Assembly (NCBI RefSeq): GCF_016808095.1
Contig: NC_068975.1
Coordinates: 35,196,001 to 35,260,000 of the forward strand
Origin: Vigna angularis
Taxonomy: Eukaryota > Streptophyta > Magnoliopsida > Fabales > Fabaceae
Reading direction: 5' to 3'
Length of the DNA stretch: 64,000 nucleotides
Part shown: positions 1 through 11,266 of the stretch, one piece after another
Layout: each line of letters opens with the position of its first letter
Numbering within the stretch: the first letter of the stretch is position 1
The notes under the pieces: model-generated
Database searches by the model: none
What the model saw: the letters and a program-made list of their open reading frames with translations, nothing else
What the model was told of the DNA's origin: nothing
Made by a program: the position numbers and the translations under genes

Positions 1-1400
1 GAGGAAGGACGAAAGGAACGAGACAGAGAATTCTTCCGTTCCCGAATAGAATAAGACCGAAAAAGTTACTATTAGATTTAGTGAATGAACCAGGTACAAT
101 TATATATAATATATGACGAACGTTATTTATATCGTGAATCAGTTAAATGAACTAACTCTCGGGAGTTCAAACCAACATTCAAATTATAAATCAAGTATGG
201 AAGCTCTAGGTTGGATCCAACGAATGTAGACACATCACAACGTTAAAGAACCATATTTGGAATAATTCAAATACAGAAACCTAATGCGAGTCAATGACCG
301 AACACGGTAAAAGAGATTCTACTGAAATTGGACGAACGCTGTTTCATCAAGATTGATAAATTAAAAACGAGTATGAGCGTTCGGTATAAGACCGAGCGCC
401 ACTCATTACGAAAGCTTGGGTTGAGACCTATCACTAATTTAAACTTATAATAGAAACATTAATAATAATAATTATGATAAGACACGTTGGAGATAGTGTT
501 GAAGAATAACTAAATATACAAATACTTGTTTACAAGATTTTCAGTTCCTCACGTAACACTCAGGTACATCTACGTTTGGCCGAACGCTCAAACATAGCAC
601 TATTACAAGAAGGCGCTCGTCCTCAACTAGAATTCTTCCCAAATGAAAGAATTCATTTTCAAAGGAGTTTACTAGAAACACCGAACGGTCAAAGACCGTT
701 CAATGACGAACGCACATTATCATAGTGAGAAATTCATATTCAGATTTTCATTTATCTTCAACTCATTTTTCAATACATCATTTCATAACCTTATAACTTC
801 ACATAAAACGTCAATTTACGTATTTCATAATTCTACATCATGTTAATAAATCATACTCCAAACAAATACTCATATTCGCATTCATACACTCTAAACATAT
901 CAACCATCATGCATTGTATTTCTTTCAGTCAATAAGCGATCGTTCATACAACCAAATAAGCAGGTAAATTAAATTAAATAAGCTTCCCTTACCTCTACTG
1001 TGAACGAACGTCCTAGAGGCAGAAATACAGTTCACCTCCACCAATTCTTCTACCCTCAATGTTTGACAGCTTATCAACTAAACCAAGAAAATCAAACACT
1101 CTCAGAATCACTCATTTTAACAATGACGATCAACACAGGAAACTAAAACTGGATTTGCATGCCTAGGAGATAGAACGATTGGGTGCAGAGAAGGACTCAC
1201 CAACTCAGCTTCACAAACCGAACGGTGTCTGAAAGATGATCGGAGGAGTAAAAAGGTGAGTTTTCTTAGAGAGAAGACAGAGTTTCTAGTGAGAAAGAGG
1301 AGAAAATGAAAAGTTCAGAGTTTGGGAAGGAGGGTGCATGCAGAGGAGAGTGGGACGGAAGTTTCAGAAACAATCATTTTCTTCCCACGTCCAAGCGAGC
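1..1400. repeat. CGAACG-motif-rich repetitive DNA, probably LTR-retrotransposon debris
   Basis: This left-edge stretch is less AT-rich than the DNA after it and is studded with short CGAACG or CGTTCG words, often next to ACCG or GACC (around 117, 333, 376, 581, 680, 710, 945, 1004 and 1217). It contains no long ORF. A dense recurring word in non-coding DNA at the start of an AT-rich spacer looks like part of a retrotransposon LTR or untranslated region. I see no paired LTR, primer-binding site or target duplication inside the window, so the class is inference; the other end may lie to the left. Confidence 0.35.
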
Positions 1401-2376
1401 GTCTGCTCTACTACCGACACCTGCCTTCCACTATCTAATTTCAGAATCCTAGTTGCTTGACATCTGGCGTCCGCGCAGAGGGTTTTGGGTACGTTTTAAA
1501 TGACTCTGACAGGAGGGGTTTTAGGTGCGTTTTAATAAGGCATGACAACTATAATATATTTGAAAAAAAATATGGTATAATAGGTTTAGGTGCAAATTTT
1601 AGTGCAATATCACAAACACGAAAGTTTAATATTTCATACTCTAGCTTAAATTTCAAAATAGAAGGCTTGGATTTATATAATTTAGGTTTATAAAATATTA
1701 TAAGTTTGAAATAAAGTTTAAAATAAAGAAGAAAGTAGAGAAAATAAATAAAAGATCCTAAAATTAACTTAAAAAATTTCAAGTTTTCTATTTTCAAAAC
1801 TGTTTTTGTAAAATTTATTTTTAATGTTTCATTTTATCAAATTTTCTATTTAAAAAGATAAATTTTAAATAATTTAGACAAAATGAATACAATGTGTGAT
1901 TCACTTAATATGATCGAAATATTTCATTAATTTTTTTTGACGGTTCCTTTTATTATATATAAAAAACTTTAAAGAAACATAAAATAAGAGTAGATGAGAA
2001 AACAAAATTTGTTAATTTACTTAAAATATCAAAAATATTATAATTTTAACAGGAGAATACATACTACTGATTAAAATTTTTCCAACAATAAAATAATTTC
2101 CAAAATTAAAGTACATTAATACAATCTTATTTCATATATTAGTTTTATAAATTGATTTAAATTTAAATATTATTTTCTTAAAAATAATATTTAAATATAT
2201 ATAAAATTTGATAATTTTAATAAAAATTAAGTATTAAATTGTTCATATGAAAAAAAAATAATATAAAAGAAAAGTAAGACCCACATATTTTATGTATAAA
2301 AGGTCTCATAGTTTTTTTTATATAAATAATTCATACACTCTAAACATGTTCTACTCATACTTTAGATATGTTCATC

Positions 2377-2379
<3 letters not shown>

Positions 2380-2417
<38 letters not shown>
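2380..2417. repeat. (AT)n microsatellite
   Basis: About 19 uninterrupted AT dinucleotides in the spacer downstream of the KCS gene. Confidence 0.95.
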
Positions 2418-2420
<3 letters not shown>

Positions 2421-2629
2421 CATTTTATTATATATTATTAAAATGGATTATTAAGTGATGTTTTATATTTAACTTCAGATATTATTTTCACCAAATTAAA
2501 TCATAAAATATAGAATTAGTGAACAAATTACAGTATTAAAATAACAATTGAACCATTACTTATTAAAACAAAATGATTGAAAAATTTAAAGAAAAGGAAA
2601 AAAGGGCCATTAAAGCTTCATACTGAATC

Positions 2630-2639
<10 letters not shown>

Positions 2640-2689
<50 letters not shown>
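2640..2689. repeat. (AT)n microsatellite
   Basis: About 25 uninterrupted AT dinucleotides, 220 bp from the previous AT tract. Confidence 0.95.
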
Positions 2690-2691
<2 letters not shown>

Positions 2692-4583
2692 TCTAAATAG
2701 ATTTAGTTTTCATCGATAATAAAAAATAAAATCTTATGAGATTAATTTATTATGAAAGTCTTAAATTTGAATAAAGAAATTTTTGTTTTACTATTATTTT
2801 TTGAATTACAGTCTAAAAGCATTTAGGTAAGAAACTAAAAAAACTAAGATTAAAGTTAATAGATATTTTAAATTAATGAGACTACATTATTTTAATATTA
2901 AAAATTTGTTAATATAAAAAGAAATTCCGTCTCATATCTAAAATACGTATTATCTTTAAAACTTATTTTTTATATTTATTTTCTCTTTTATTTAAGCTTT
3001 CTAACTCTTGAGTCACATATTTAATGGTGAGTATATATTTAAGTGATCACGATAGTATTGATTTTAAATTATTTTCTAGTATTTTCTTAAATTAAGTTTT
3101 TTAAAAATCTTTGAAGAATTTTCGAATTCTAACTCTCTTTTCTTTACACTTAAACTTAAGATTACACTACAAGAGTTCATGAAATGTCAAAATAAAGTGA
3201 ATAATCTGTTTATATGTTTAGGAAAAAAAAGTCGTTTCCCAATTATTTCAAAGTACAAAGAAGTGCTAGATGGATTTGTAACATGAACTGAATTAGATCA
3301 CAACGTAAGGGATGCTAAAATATATTTTAAATAAGATGTTTACTGATAATGATTTAAAATTTAAATAGTTTAACCAATCCAAAAGCAATTAGAGTATTTT
3401 AATTTAGTTAAATTTATTTGAACCATGACGTCGTAAGTCAGTTTAATTCACTTTAACCTTTTAAGTAATTTAATATAAGTATATCAAATCACTTTTATTA
3501 TTTAGTTTACTAGTTTAATTTAATTTATACTTTTTATTTAACCCGGGGAGGATGAGTTTAATGTTGACAAATTGATAGTTAAATAATGTTTTTGTACAAT
3601 TTTATTGTAAACATTTATATGGAAATATTCAAAAAATCATTCTATCTTTTTATGATATATTTAATTTTTTTTTCTTATTATTTTTTATTTATTTTTCTAA
3701 ATTATTTCATTGAATCTTCATAGCATTGAAGACAATGCGATGTGGATCCACTAGTTAAGCAATAATTAGATGTTACTCAATCCAATTAATATTTGATTAA
3801 TGAATAATAAACTTTGGACACTCTACTATCATGGATAAAATGGCAAACCTTTAACAGTAAGCCTATGATAAGAGATCCCATTCGTTAATATACCAATTAT
3901 TTCATATTAAAGCCAATGTTATGTTATTTAGGATTGATTTCATGAATTTTCCTCAACTATATGTAGATGAATTTTTTTTAGAATACTCTTTTGGTGGTTT
4001 CATATTGGAGTTTTTAGTGGAAATGGATCTAGTTTTCAAGGATAACAAAAAAATAAAACTTCATTTGATTAATTTATTGTGAAAGTGTTCAAATTTCGAT
4101 AAACAGATTTTCCTTCTACTATGCTTGCCGTTTTGAAATCACCATCTGACAGTGTTTACATATTAATCAATCGATTATTGATCATTATAATGCTTCTTAG
4201 ATTGATATATAATTACGTTTGTTATTAATTTGACAGTGTTGGAAATAAACGCGTCAATTATATCTGAACCCACACTATCCAACAAAATTAAAGAAAATCC
4301 AAAAAAAAAGTATTTACAAAATAAAAGGGCGCAAAAAGATGATTTTTTAAAAATATTCTATATACAATGTAATTATGTAGATATAAGTTAAAATTACATT
4401 TGTGGTATATTGTTGAAATAAAAAATTTAAAATCATTCTGAGTTAAGTTAACACAAGACGAATTGAAGTATATGGTTGCTTGAGAGATTTTATTTATTAA
4501 ATTTATGTTTTTTCATTATTGATAAGATTATCTTAGTTCTTTGATATATGGAAGCATGCATGCAATGAAGGTCTGTGGCTATT

Positions 4584-6579
4584 TCAGGTTTGGTCCTCAA
4601 TCCAAGGACTGTGGTTGGGATTCCTAACATTCCTAAGGGCCTTCCAAACAACACTGTTACACACGAACCCTGCCCCAGAAGCTATCTGGCAAACGCGATC
4701 ACCCGTTTTGATCCTTGAGTTAAACTCAAGGTAAGCCAGTTCATACCAAATACTGCTACTTGATGTGTTGCCGAATCGCTCCAATGTCTTCCTTGATGCT
4801 TCCATGTACTCCTCTGTCAGCTCCAAGTTCTTCTGAATCTCATCCAGCACTTTCTTGCTCGTTGCCAGAATGCACATATGCTCGAATGCAAGCTTGTAAT
4901 CCGGAATGTATGGCTTTGTTTTCTTTTTCTTCAAGACCAAGTTGGTGAAGAAGTGAAGCTGCTCTGAAACAGGTAGCACTAGTGGCCCTAGTGTCGTTAT
5001 GTTGGCTTTTAGAGCATGGCCTCCAACCTCTATGATATCTTTGCTCACATAAATCCCCTTCCTTCCTTCACTGTCTTCCTTTTGATGTATGCTTTTGTAG
5101 CTTCTGTTGTCCATCCCTTTGTGAATTCGCACCAGCTGCCACATGCATGAGTCATACCTCAAAAAGCAATAAGAAGTGATACCTCAAAAAGTTTATGTAG
5201 AGTTTCACCTCAATAGCTTAACCTTTTGTCATGCTGATTATCAAAATGAAATTCGGTAGAAAAACAATACCAGAAAGTAATAATTACATCCTGACTTTGG
5301 AAGAGATACCTGTTTGAGTTCATATTTGGCGCGCCATCTATCTAGGCGGAAATTTGAGAGAACGATGGCTGCAGCGCCCATTCTGAAGAAGCAGTTGGGA
5401 AGCTGCATTTCAATGTCATTGCCACTGTACCAGGTGGAGCTCACAGCTTCTGTGCTAACTACAAGTGCATAAGTTCTTGGATAGCCATCCAGAAGGTCTT
5501 TAGCAAGATCAATAGCAGTGATTCCGGCACCACAACCCATCCCACCGAGGTTGAAGCTGTGGATGTCATGCCTGAGCTTGAAATGATTTACTATCATTGA
5601 GGAGAGTGATGGGGTGGTGTTTAGTATTCCACAGTTTACTATCAGGATTTTGATGTCCTTCGGTTTTACTTTTGTGGCAGCAAGAACATCATTAATTGCC
5701 CCAAACATCACCATGGATACCTCTTGTCTGCCATCTTTCAGCGAGTTTCTGTAACCAGGCCGAAAAACTCCTTTTGGCAGGTAGGTTTCATCACCTATTC
5801 CGGATTTCTTGAGAACCCGTTCTTGAAACTCAATAGTAGTATCATTGAAATTCCCAGATTTTTTCGCTAGCTCAATAAACTCTGCTTTTGATATCTGCAT
5901 AAATATCCCATTAGTGAAAACATGTAAAGGTTGAATGTATAGAAAATAGGCTTACCACATCAAAGTTGGAGTTTCAACTCAGTAATTTATTAGTGAAAAA
6001 AACGAAGATTTCCATTAAAGCTCGATGTAAAACTACAAATTTGATTCGACAATAACAGCAAAAAACACTCAAGTAAATGTATCTAAGTTGAGAGACTAAT
6101 GGTAGCATTAAAAGTTAAAACTCATCCACTCTCTTGGTGTGTGAAGTGTGAGTACTAGTTAACAAAAGGAGTGCGTTTTTCTAAACCTTGTATTCGTTCG
6201 AGGGGCGAAAGCATGAGAAATCAAGCAAATAGGTAGAGCCAGGTGTCAAGTCAATATAAAAATACAGCAAGAAGAACAAAAGGGCTGGTATAAATAGAAT
6301 CTCAATGAGGCCATATTTCTCGTAGAGATCGTGCCAAGTGAACTTTGCTATACGAGCAATAAAGACTGCAAGCAGAGGTGGTGCCAGCAATAAGTACAAG
6401 CGATGGCTAATGAGATAGCCATAACCCAATTTCACATATTTTAGATTAACTGAACTGAGAAAATCTGGCAGCCTAGGCCGTACTCGCACAGAGAAAGAAA
6501 TAGAGCCAGCATTTGGGCCAGAGTTCTCAACACCTCTCTGCACAATCTCAGTGGAAAAATCCTCACTTTCTTTTGACAT
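4584..6579 (-). CDS. KCS: 3-ketoacyl-CoA synthase (KCS), three exons, catalytic His replaced by Leu
   Basis: Condensing-enzyme family of the ER fatty-acid elongase, which adds C2 from malonyl-CoA to long-chain acyl-CoA for waxes, suberin, sphingolipids or pollen-coat lipids. Coding exons on the minus strand are 6579-6187, 5894-5310 and 5135-4584, joined in phase 0 at GT-AG introns, giving 509 aa, the normal family length. Residues 40-52 carry the [21 protein letters not shown] N-terminal block. Two membrane segments follow at about 60-79 and 91-110, then the FAE1/chalcone-synthase-like core. The nucleophile Cys252 lies in GGMGCGAG and the oxyanion Asn449 in RFGNTSSSS. The catalytic His, expected in HFCIHAGG, is Leu416 in HMCILATS; its spacing to Asn449 (33) equals that of FAE1 His391 to Asn424. 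The motif normally reading NCSLFNPTPSLS is [12 protein letters not shown]. The gene is intact, so it may be a specialised or non-catalytic paralogue. The KCS subclass is not resolved. Confidence 0.93.
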
Positions 6580-6665
6580 GGGGGAAGGAAGAGTTATGTT
6601 ACAGTAAGATGAGTGTATTGGTTGAAGAAAAAAGGGGTGGAAAAAATGTGTGTAGCATCTTGATA

Positions 6666-6679
6666 GGATATAAATATAT
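6666..6679 (-). promoter_or_regulatory. Probable TATA box of the KCS gene
   Basis: On the minus strand this reads TATATATTTATATC, ending about 87 nt upstream of the KCS start codon. That would place transcription start near 6640 and give a leader of roughly 60 nt. It rests on composition and distance only. Confidence 0.4.
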
Positions 6680-6689
6680 AGGAACAGTG

Positions 6690-9196
6690 TTCTCTCTGAG
6701 CACCATTTACTTGGAGAAACACAGACTCTTTGGCATGGTAAATGATGCTAAGGATTTTACGGAGAATGCAAACTAAATAGGCACATTGTGCGTGAATGCG
6801 TTTGAGCAGCAGATTTACAGCACCATTGAAATTGCATGCAAGAAAGCATGTAAATTTCCATCCTCTTTTTTAGTAGTTAAATTAAAACTCCGTTGATCAA
6901 CTTGGGAGCAGCATAAATATTCTGCACTGTATATAATATTGTTTCAGCTCAAATATTTTCCATTCACTTTCAATGACTTGGCTTGTATGAAGGAGGAAGA
7001 AATGAACGACCGAATACTTTTAAAAGAATCTGTTTTACAGTTATTAATGTGTGAGAGACAATTCAAAATGGAGAAAAACGGGATTCAGTGTTACATTGGA
7101 TTAAACAAATTAATGTTGTTTCTTGCCATGGTGATATACGTAATTGACTGGCTAAAAATTTCAGTCTTTTAGTTGTAATTTAATCCTACCTTTTGAAATG
7201 TGACAGATAACAGACAAAATATAAGACAAATTAGACAAATTACCAGAGACAATAGCCCAAAATGCCATATTGATTAAAAATTATGCAGCATTTTCAATGT
7301 TGGAGAAGACAAGAAACTAGATTGCCAATTCAAACATAATGATTTTTCTTAAAAAAACAAGACCAAATTCATATGTATTAGGTATTCTGTTTGGATGGAA
7401 GCTAACGTACATTTTGTAAAAGGTAACAGGATATTGCTTTTTCGTTTGCATGTTGACAATTCATTCAAAACTATGTATTTTACAACATAAATAATTATCT
7501 GTAATATGCTATTATACTCATTAATTTAAGTTTGTACTTCTCACACTTGCCAAGGAGGATCAAGCATGATGTAATTCATGAATTAACAAGTTAGGTATGT
7601 TTGGTATTCAACCTCTTAATCCCGTCATATTTACAATCTAATATAATATGTAATTCAACTATAACTTTATCCCATAATAATATTTCATGCCAAATACACT
7701 TCAATTCAATTTGTGTCTCTAATCTAAAGAAAAATACTCCTAAAGCGACTAAACAAAAACACATTTTATGTAATCCTTTCCGTTTCTTATTTTCTGGAGG
7801 ATGTTTGATAAATTTTTTGACTAGAACAATATTATTGAACAGTTAAACATGTAAGAAAAAGCCATTACAATATTATTGTCTAGCAAATTTTTTAGATCAC
7901 TACGGTCTTCAAATGCTTTTCACTTGTTTTTAATTCTTACTCGATGAAGGTGCCCACGGTACTATGAAATAAAGGGCATTTAAGAAAACCAGCCCAACGC
8001 TATTTCTAGGGGCTACACATGCTTTGCCATTTCCGCCCACTGTTTTACCTCTTTCTTTCTCTTATTTGAGCTGGATTCTTTCAATGGTTTGCCAATGAAA
8101 GTGGACCACATCACTTCAATCTAATTTACTCATTTTCTGTAATTTATAAATAAAATTAGTGAGTAGTATTACTTGTACAAGTCAATTCAATAACCTGCAT
8201 GTTCAAAAGCAACTGATACTTACAAACAATTCATTAGTGAGAGTACCATGAAATCATTCAATTTCCAGCCCAGATAAATCTTTGGCCAGTTTTCTGAAAA
8301 AGGAATTACCATACGTTTCCCAAAAGGAAAAGATTGCTGCTTGGATAATGTCCCACATGAAATGAGAAAGAGGGATGTTGACATTTTCTGGTACAGGACC
8401 ACTGGGGTGGAAAATTTGGTCATTCAACTCATAAAACTAATATCATGCTGCACCCTTTATCTACTTGATTCGGTGGAAACCAAGCTATAACATGAAAACG
8501 TTAAATGTTAATCTTAAATTTTGTTCATGGCGTGTTTCCTTAAAAAATGAGATAAAGGGTGATGGATGGTAAAGTTTGAAAATGTCGTAACGGTTGTAAT
8601 TTAACTGTGATTCGGAAATGATACGTGACTACTTCAAAAATCTTGAGGTTATGGCAAGTCTAAGATCACGCGTCGCCTGTTTGTTGACAAATCACTACAT
8701 TCTTGTGATTTGAGTTCTCAGCTTACAAGTGAAAATGCTAAGTTTCTTGGTGATGTAATATAGCTTTGCTTATTAGGTGCTGATTCAGCAACTGCTGCCA
8801 AAATTCCCACCTAACTATAATAATGTGATGGCAAAATTCAATCTTCTTATTTGCTTCCTTACGTTACCAAAAAGCCAAAAGGTCTTATGATAGCTTTTGA
8901 GGAATTAACAGGCAGATTCCTTCTATAGTATTGTCATGAATTATAAAAACAGGATACAGTTTGGTTTCGCCAAGATTTGCATCAGAGTATAAACTTATAC
9001 TGATATATAATAGATGTAAAGCATACCATATCTGATCAAAATCTAAAATGGTACATTCTGTACAATAAAAAATCAAAACTATAAAATTGGACTCTGTAGT
9101 AAAAAGTATCCAACTCTTGGTGTCAGAAAATGAATCCTATGTTTCACACAGCAATGAGCTAATGAACAAATCCTGTGTTGTCTTTCATGCAGAGGT
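6690..9196. other. Intergenic region between the KCS promoter and the lectin kinase 3' end
   Basis: Moderately AT-rich, with only short ORFs lacking family resemblance. The KCS promoter faces left from its left end, and the lectin kinase 3' UTR must occupy its right end. I see no repeat or element boundary. Confidence 0.5.
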
Positions 9197-11266
9197 TCAC
9201 CTACCCTCAACCACAGATTCGGACCAAGTGAGAGACATTGAGGAAGAGTTACCAATATCTTGAAAAGTTGGGTGTGAGGCATAATTAAAGTATTGGGAAT
9301 ACTCAGACAATATATCCCTTGATTTCAATTGTTGGAGCAAATAACTATCCATATTCTCAATTTCTGAATCATCTTCATCGTTCTTCCCCTCCAGAACATT
9401 CATAACTTGTCTCATTGTGGGCCTGACCTTTGGTTCAGGGTAGGCACACAGCAAACCCAAATGCATTAGCCTCTCCACTTCTTGCTCACTGAACTCTCCC
9501 TTAGTCCTTAATCTTTCATCAAGTGAAAAAACAAGTTGCCCTTGTACCATTAGTTGCCAAACCCACTCCACCAAAGGTGACTTACCTTCTTCTAGAGGTC
9601 TCCTTCCACACAAAACCTCCAAAATCAAGATGCCAAACATGTAAACATCTGTCTGAGTGGAAGCTCTTCCAGTCTTGAACACTTCGGGAGCCATGTACCC
9701 CACTGTTCCAACCAATTTTGTGGTGCTAGCAACTTGACCATGGCTGTGCATTCTGGCTAACCCAAAATCCCCTAGCCTTCCATTCATATCCTTATCAAGC
9801 AAAACATTGCTGGCCTTGATGTCCCTATGCAGAACCTTAGCTTCCCACCCCTCGTGCAAGTACAAAACTGCAAAAGCCACATCTTTGATAATCCTTATCC
9901 TATCCTCATAACTCAACATCTTCCTCTCATCACAATCAAACACCCTCTTGTCCAAGCTACCATTTTCCATGTAGTCGTAGACTAACAAGAAACTCCCAAC
10001 ATCTTTCTTGCACCAACCTCTCAATCCCACCAAATTCCTTTGCTTCAGTCTCCCAAGGCTTGAAACTTCAGCAAGAAATTCTCGCAGGCCATCGTTTTCA
10101 TGAGAAATGCGCTTCACAGCAATCTCCACCCCTCCTCTTAGAACACCCTTGTAGACTTTCCCATTCCCTCCAACCCCAATCACATTCTCCTCAGAGAACC
10201 CCTTTGTTGCTGCCTCAATTTCCTCATACACCATTCTGTGTGGCCAAAACTCCAATTCCCAATCTTCCATTTCCTGCCTCTTCCTTTCTCTCAAACGCTT
10301 CCTCTCAATCAAAACCAGTGCCAACAAAACCAAGACACAAATAACTAAGAAAGCTCCAACAGTAAAACCTGCAACAAACCCCTTGGACTTAAAAATTGAG
10401 TCCTTTGGAAGAACAAAAGACGGTAGTCCGGTAGTAATAAGTTCATCACTCAACGAAATATTCTCATTGCTGAAACTCCACCCCAAGATCTTGTGACTCT
10501 CAACTAATTGACCAGTGGCACTAGTAAACCCAACAAACATTTCATCCTCAAAAACCTCAGATAAGTTGAGAGAAACATTCAACAAAGGCCTACTAGGCCT
10601 TTTCCTACCCACCGGTGCCATGGTAACATTCATCCTAGAATCTTCGTAGTCAATCCAAACTTGGTAATTCTCACCGCTGTTAAGCGTCAATTCCTTAAAA
10701 GACCTGTCACCGTCATCTTGCCAATATCCAGAATCATTGGAAACAGAAGACTTTAGAGAGTTTATGTCAATCCCCACATGATTGGCGTTGATGTCATCGA
10801 ACTCTTGGTTCATGAACACATCGAACTCGACACCAAGCACATGGTTGTTTGAGTTTCCGTTGTTGGTGAGGTTGAACAGACCAAGGTGTTGTGCAGAACT
10901 TGTGCCTTGGATGCCCGTGACAGGTGTAAAGATGAAAACTAAGCCATGTCCCGGAAGAGTGTCTTCATAAGGTGCCATGGCAAATATGAAAGAGGTGGAG
11001 AAAGGGTAGACAAAAGAAGAGTTTGGTTTCTTGGTGGGAATTTTTTCCTTGTACAAGGCACGACCGATGGAGAAAGTTTGATGATGTGTTAGTGTTAGAA
11101 TTCGAGAATCGATGGTGGCGTTTCCAAAGAGCAATACTTCAGAGGAGTTGAAGCCGTTGAAGACGAAATCAATGGCACATGTGGAGTTGAAAAAGAGAAG
11201 AATCATAAGAAGTTGTGCAAGAGGGTGTGCGTGTTTCAGCTTGTGTCTGATCATGTTTTTTAGCAT
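9197..11266 (-). CDS. L-type lectin-domain receptor-like kinase (clade VII type), intronless
   Basis: Plasma-membrane receptor kinase of 689 aa in one exon, the usual structure and length of the LecRK family. The start ATG is followed by a signal peptide (1-31, ending FFNSTCA). The legume-lectin domain spans about 32-275 and includes the metal/sugar-site block VEFDVFMNQEFDDINANHVGIDIN-like around 146-169. Several N-glycosylation sequons lie in the ectodomain. A transmembrane helix covers about 297-321, followed by a basic stop-transfer ERKRLRERKR. The Ser/Thr kinase domain spans about 360-630: glycine loop GVGGNGKV (364-371), Lys384/385 region in EIAVKRI, HRDIKASN with catalytic Asp482, DFG at 500-502 and a GTVGYMAPE activation-loop end. 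Every catalytic motif is present and it is an RD kinase, so it should be active. Lectin-domain ligands in this family are often damage or pathogen signals; the ligand here is unknown. The WPHRMVYEEIEAATKGF juxtamembrane block resembles Arabidopsis LecRK-VII members. Confidence 0.95.
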   Translation of the reverse strand: MLKNMIRHKLKHAHPLAQLLMILLFFNSTCAIDFVFNGFNSSEVLLFGNATIDSRILTLTHHQTFSIGRALYKEKIPTKKPNSSFVYPFSTSFIFAMAPYEDTLPGHGLVFIFTPVTGIQGTSSAQHLGLFNLTNNGNSNNHVLGVEFDVFMNQEFDDINANHVGIDINSLKSSVSNDSGYWQDDGDRSFKELTLNSGENYQVWIDYEDSRMNVTMAPVGRKRPSRPLLNVSLNLSEVFEDEMFVGFTSATGQLVESHKILGWSFSNENISLSDELITTGLPSFVLPKDSIFKSKGFVAGFTVGAFLVICVLVLLALVLIERKRLRERKRQEMEDWELEFWPHRMVYEEIEAATKGFSEENVIGVGGNGKVYKGVLRGGVEIAVKRISHENDGLREFLAEVSSLGRLKQRNLVGLRGWCKKDVGSFLLVYDYMENGSLDKRVFDCDERKMLSYEDRIRIIKDVAFAVLYLHEGWEAKVLHRDIKASNVLLDKDMNGRLGDFGLARMHSHGQVASTTKLVGTVGYMAPEVFKTGRASTQTDVYMFGILILEVLCGRRPLEEGKSPLVEWVWQLMVQGQLVFSLDERLRTKGEFSEQEVERLMHLGLLCAYPEPKVRPTMRQVMNVLEGKNDEDDSEIENMDSYLLQQLKSRDILSEYSQYFNYASHPTFQDIGNSSSMSLTWSESVVEGR

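Larger units (their letters stand above)
1401..4583. other. AT-rich intergenic spacer
   Basis: Very AT-rich DNA with two dinucleotide microsatellites (listed separately), homopolymer A and T runs and no coding signal. It ends at the 3' side of the KCS gene, so its right end presumably holds that gene's 3' UTR and terminator, which I cannot delimit. Confidence 0.6.

Noticed and set aside
8220..8423. Minus-strand ORF of 67 codons
   Set aside because: No family resemblance, no splice context and no neighbouring exons in a matching frame.
10060..10970. Plus-strand ORFs inside the lectin kinase gene
   Set aside because: Antisense shadows of a single long, fully conserved coding frame.
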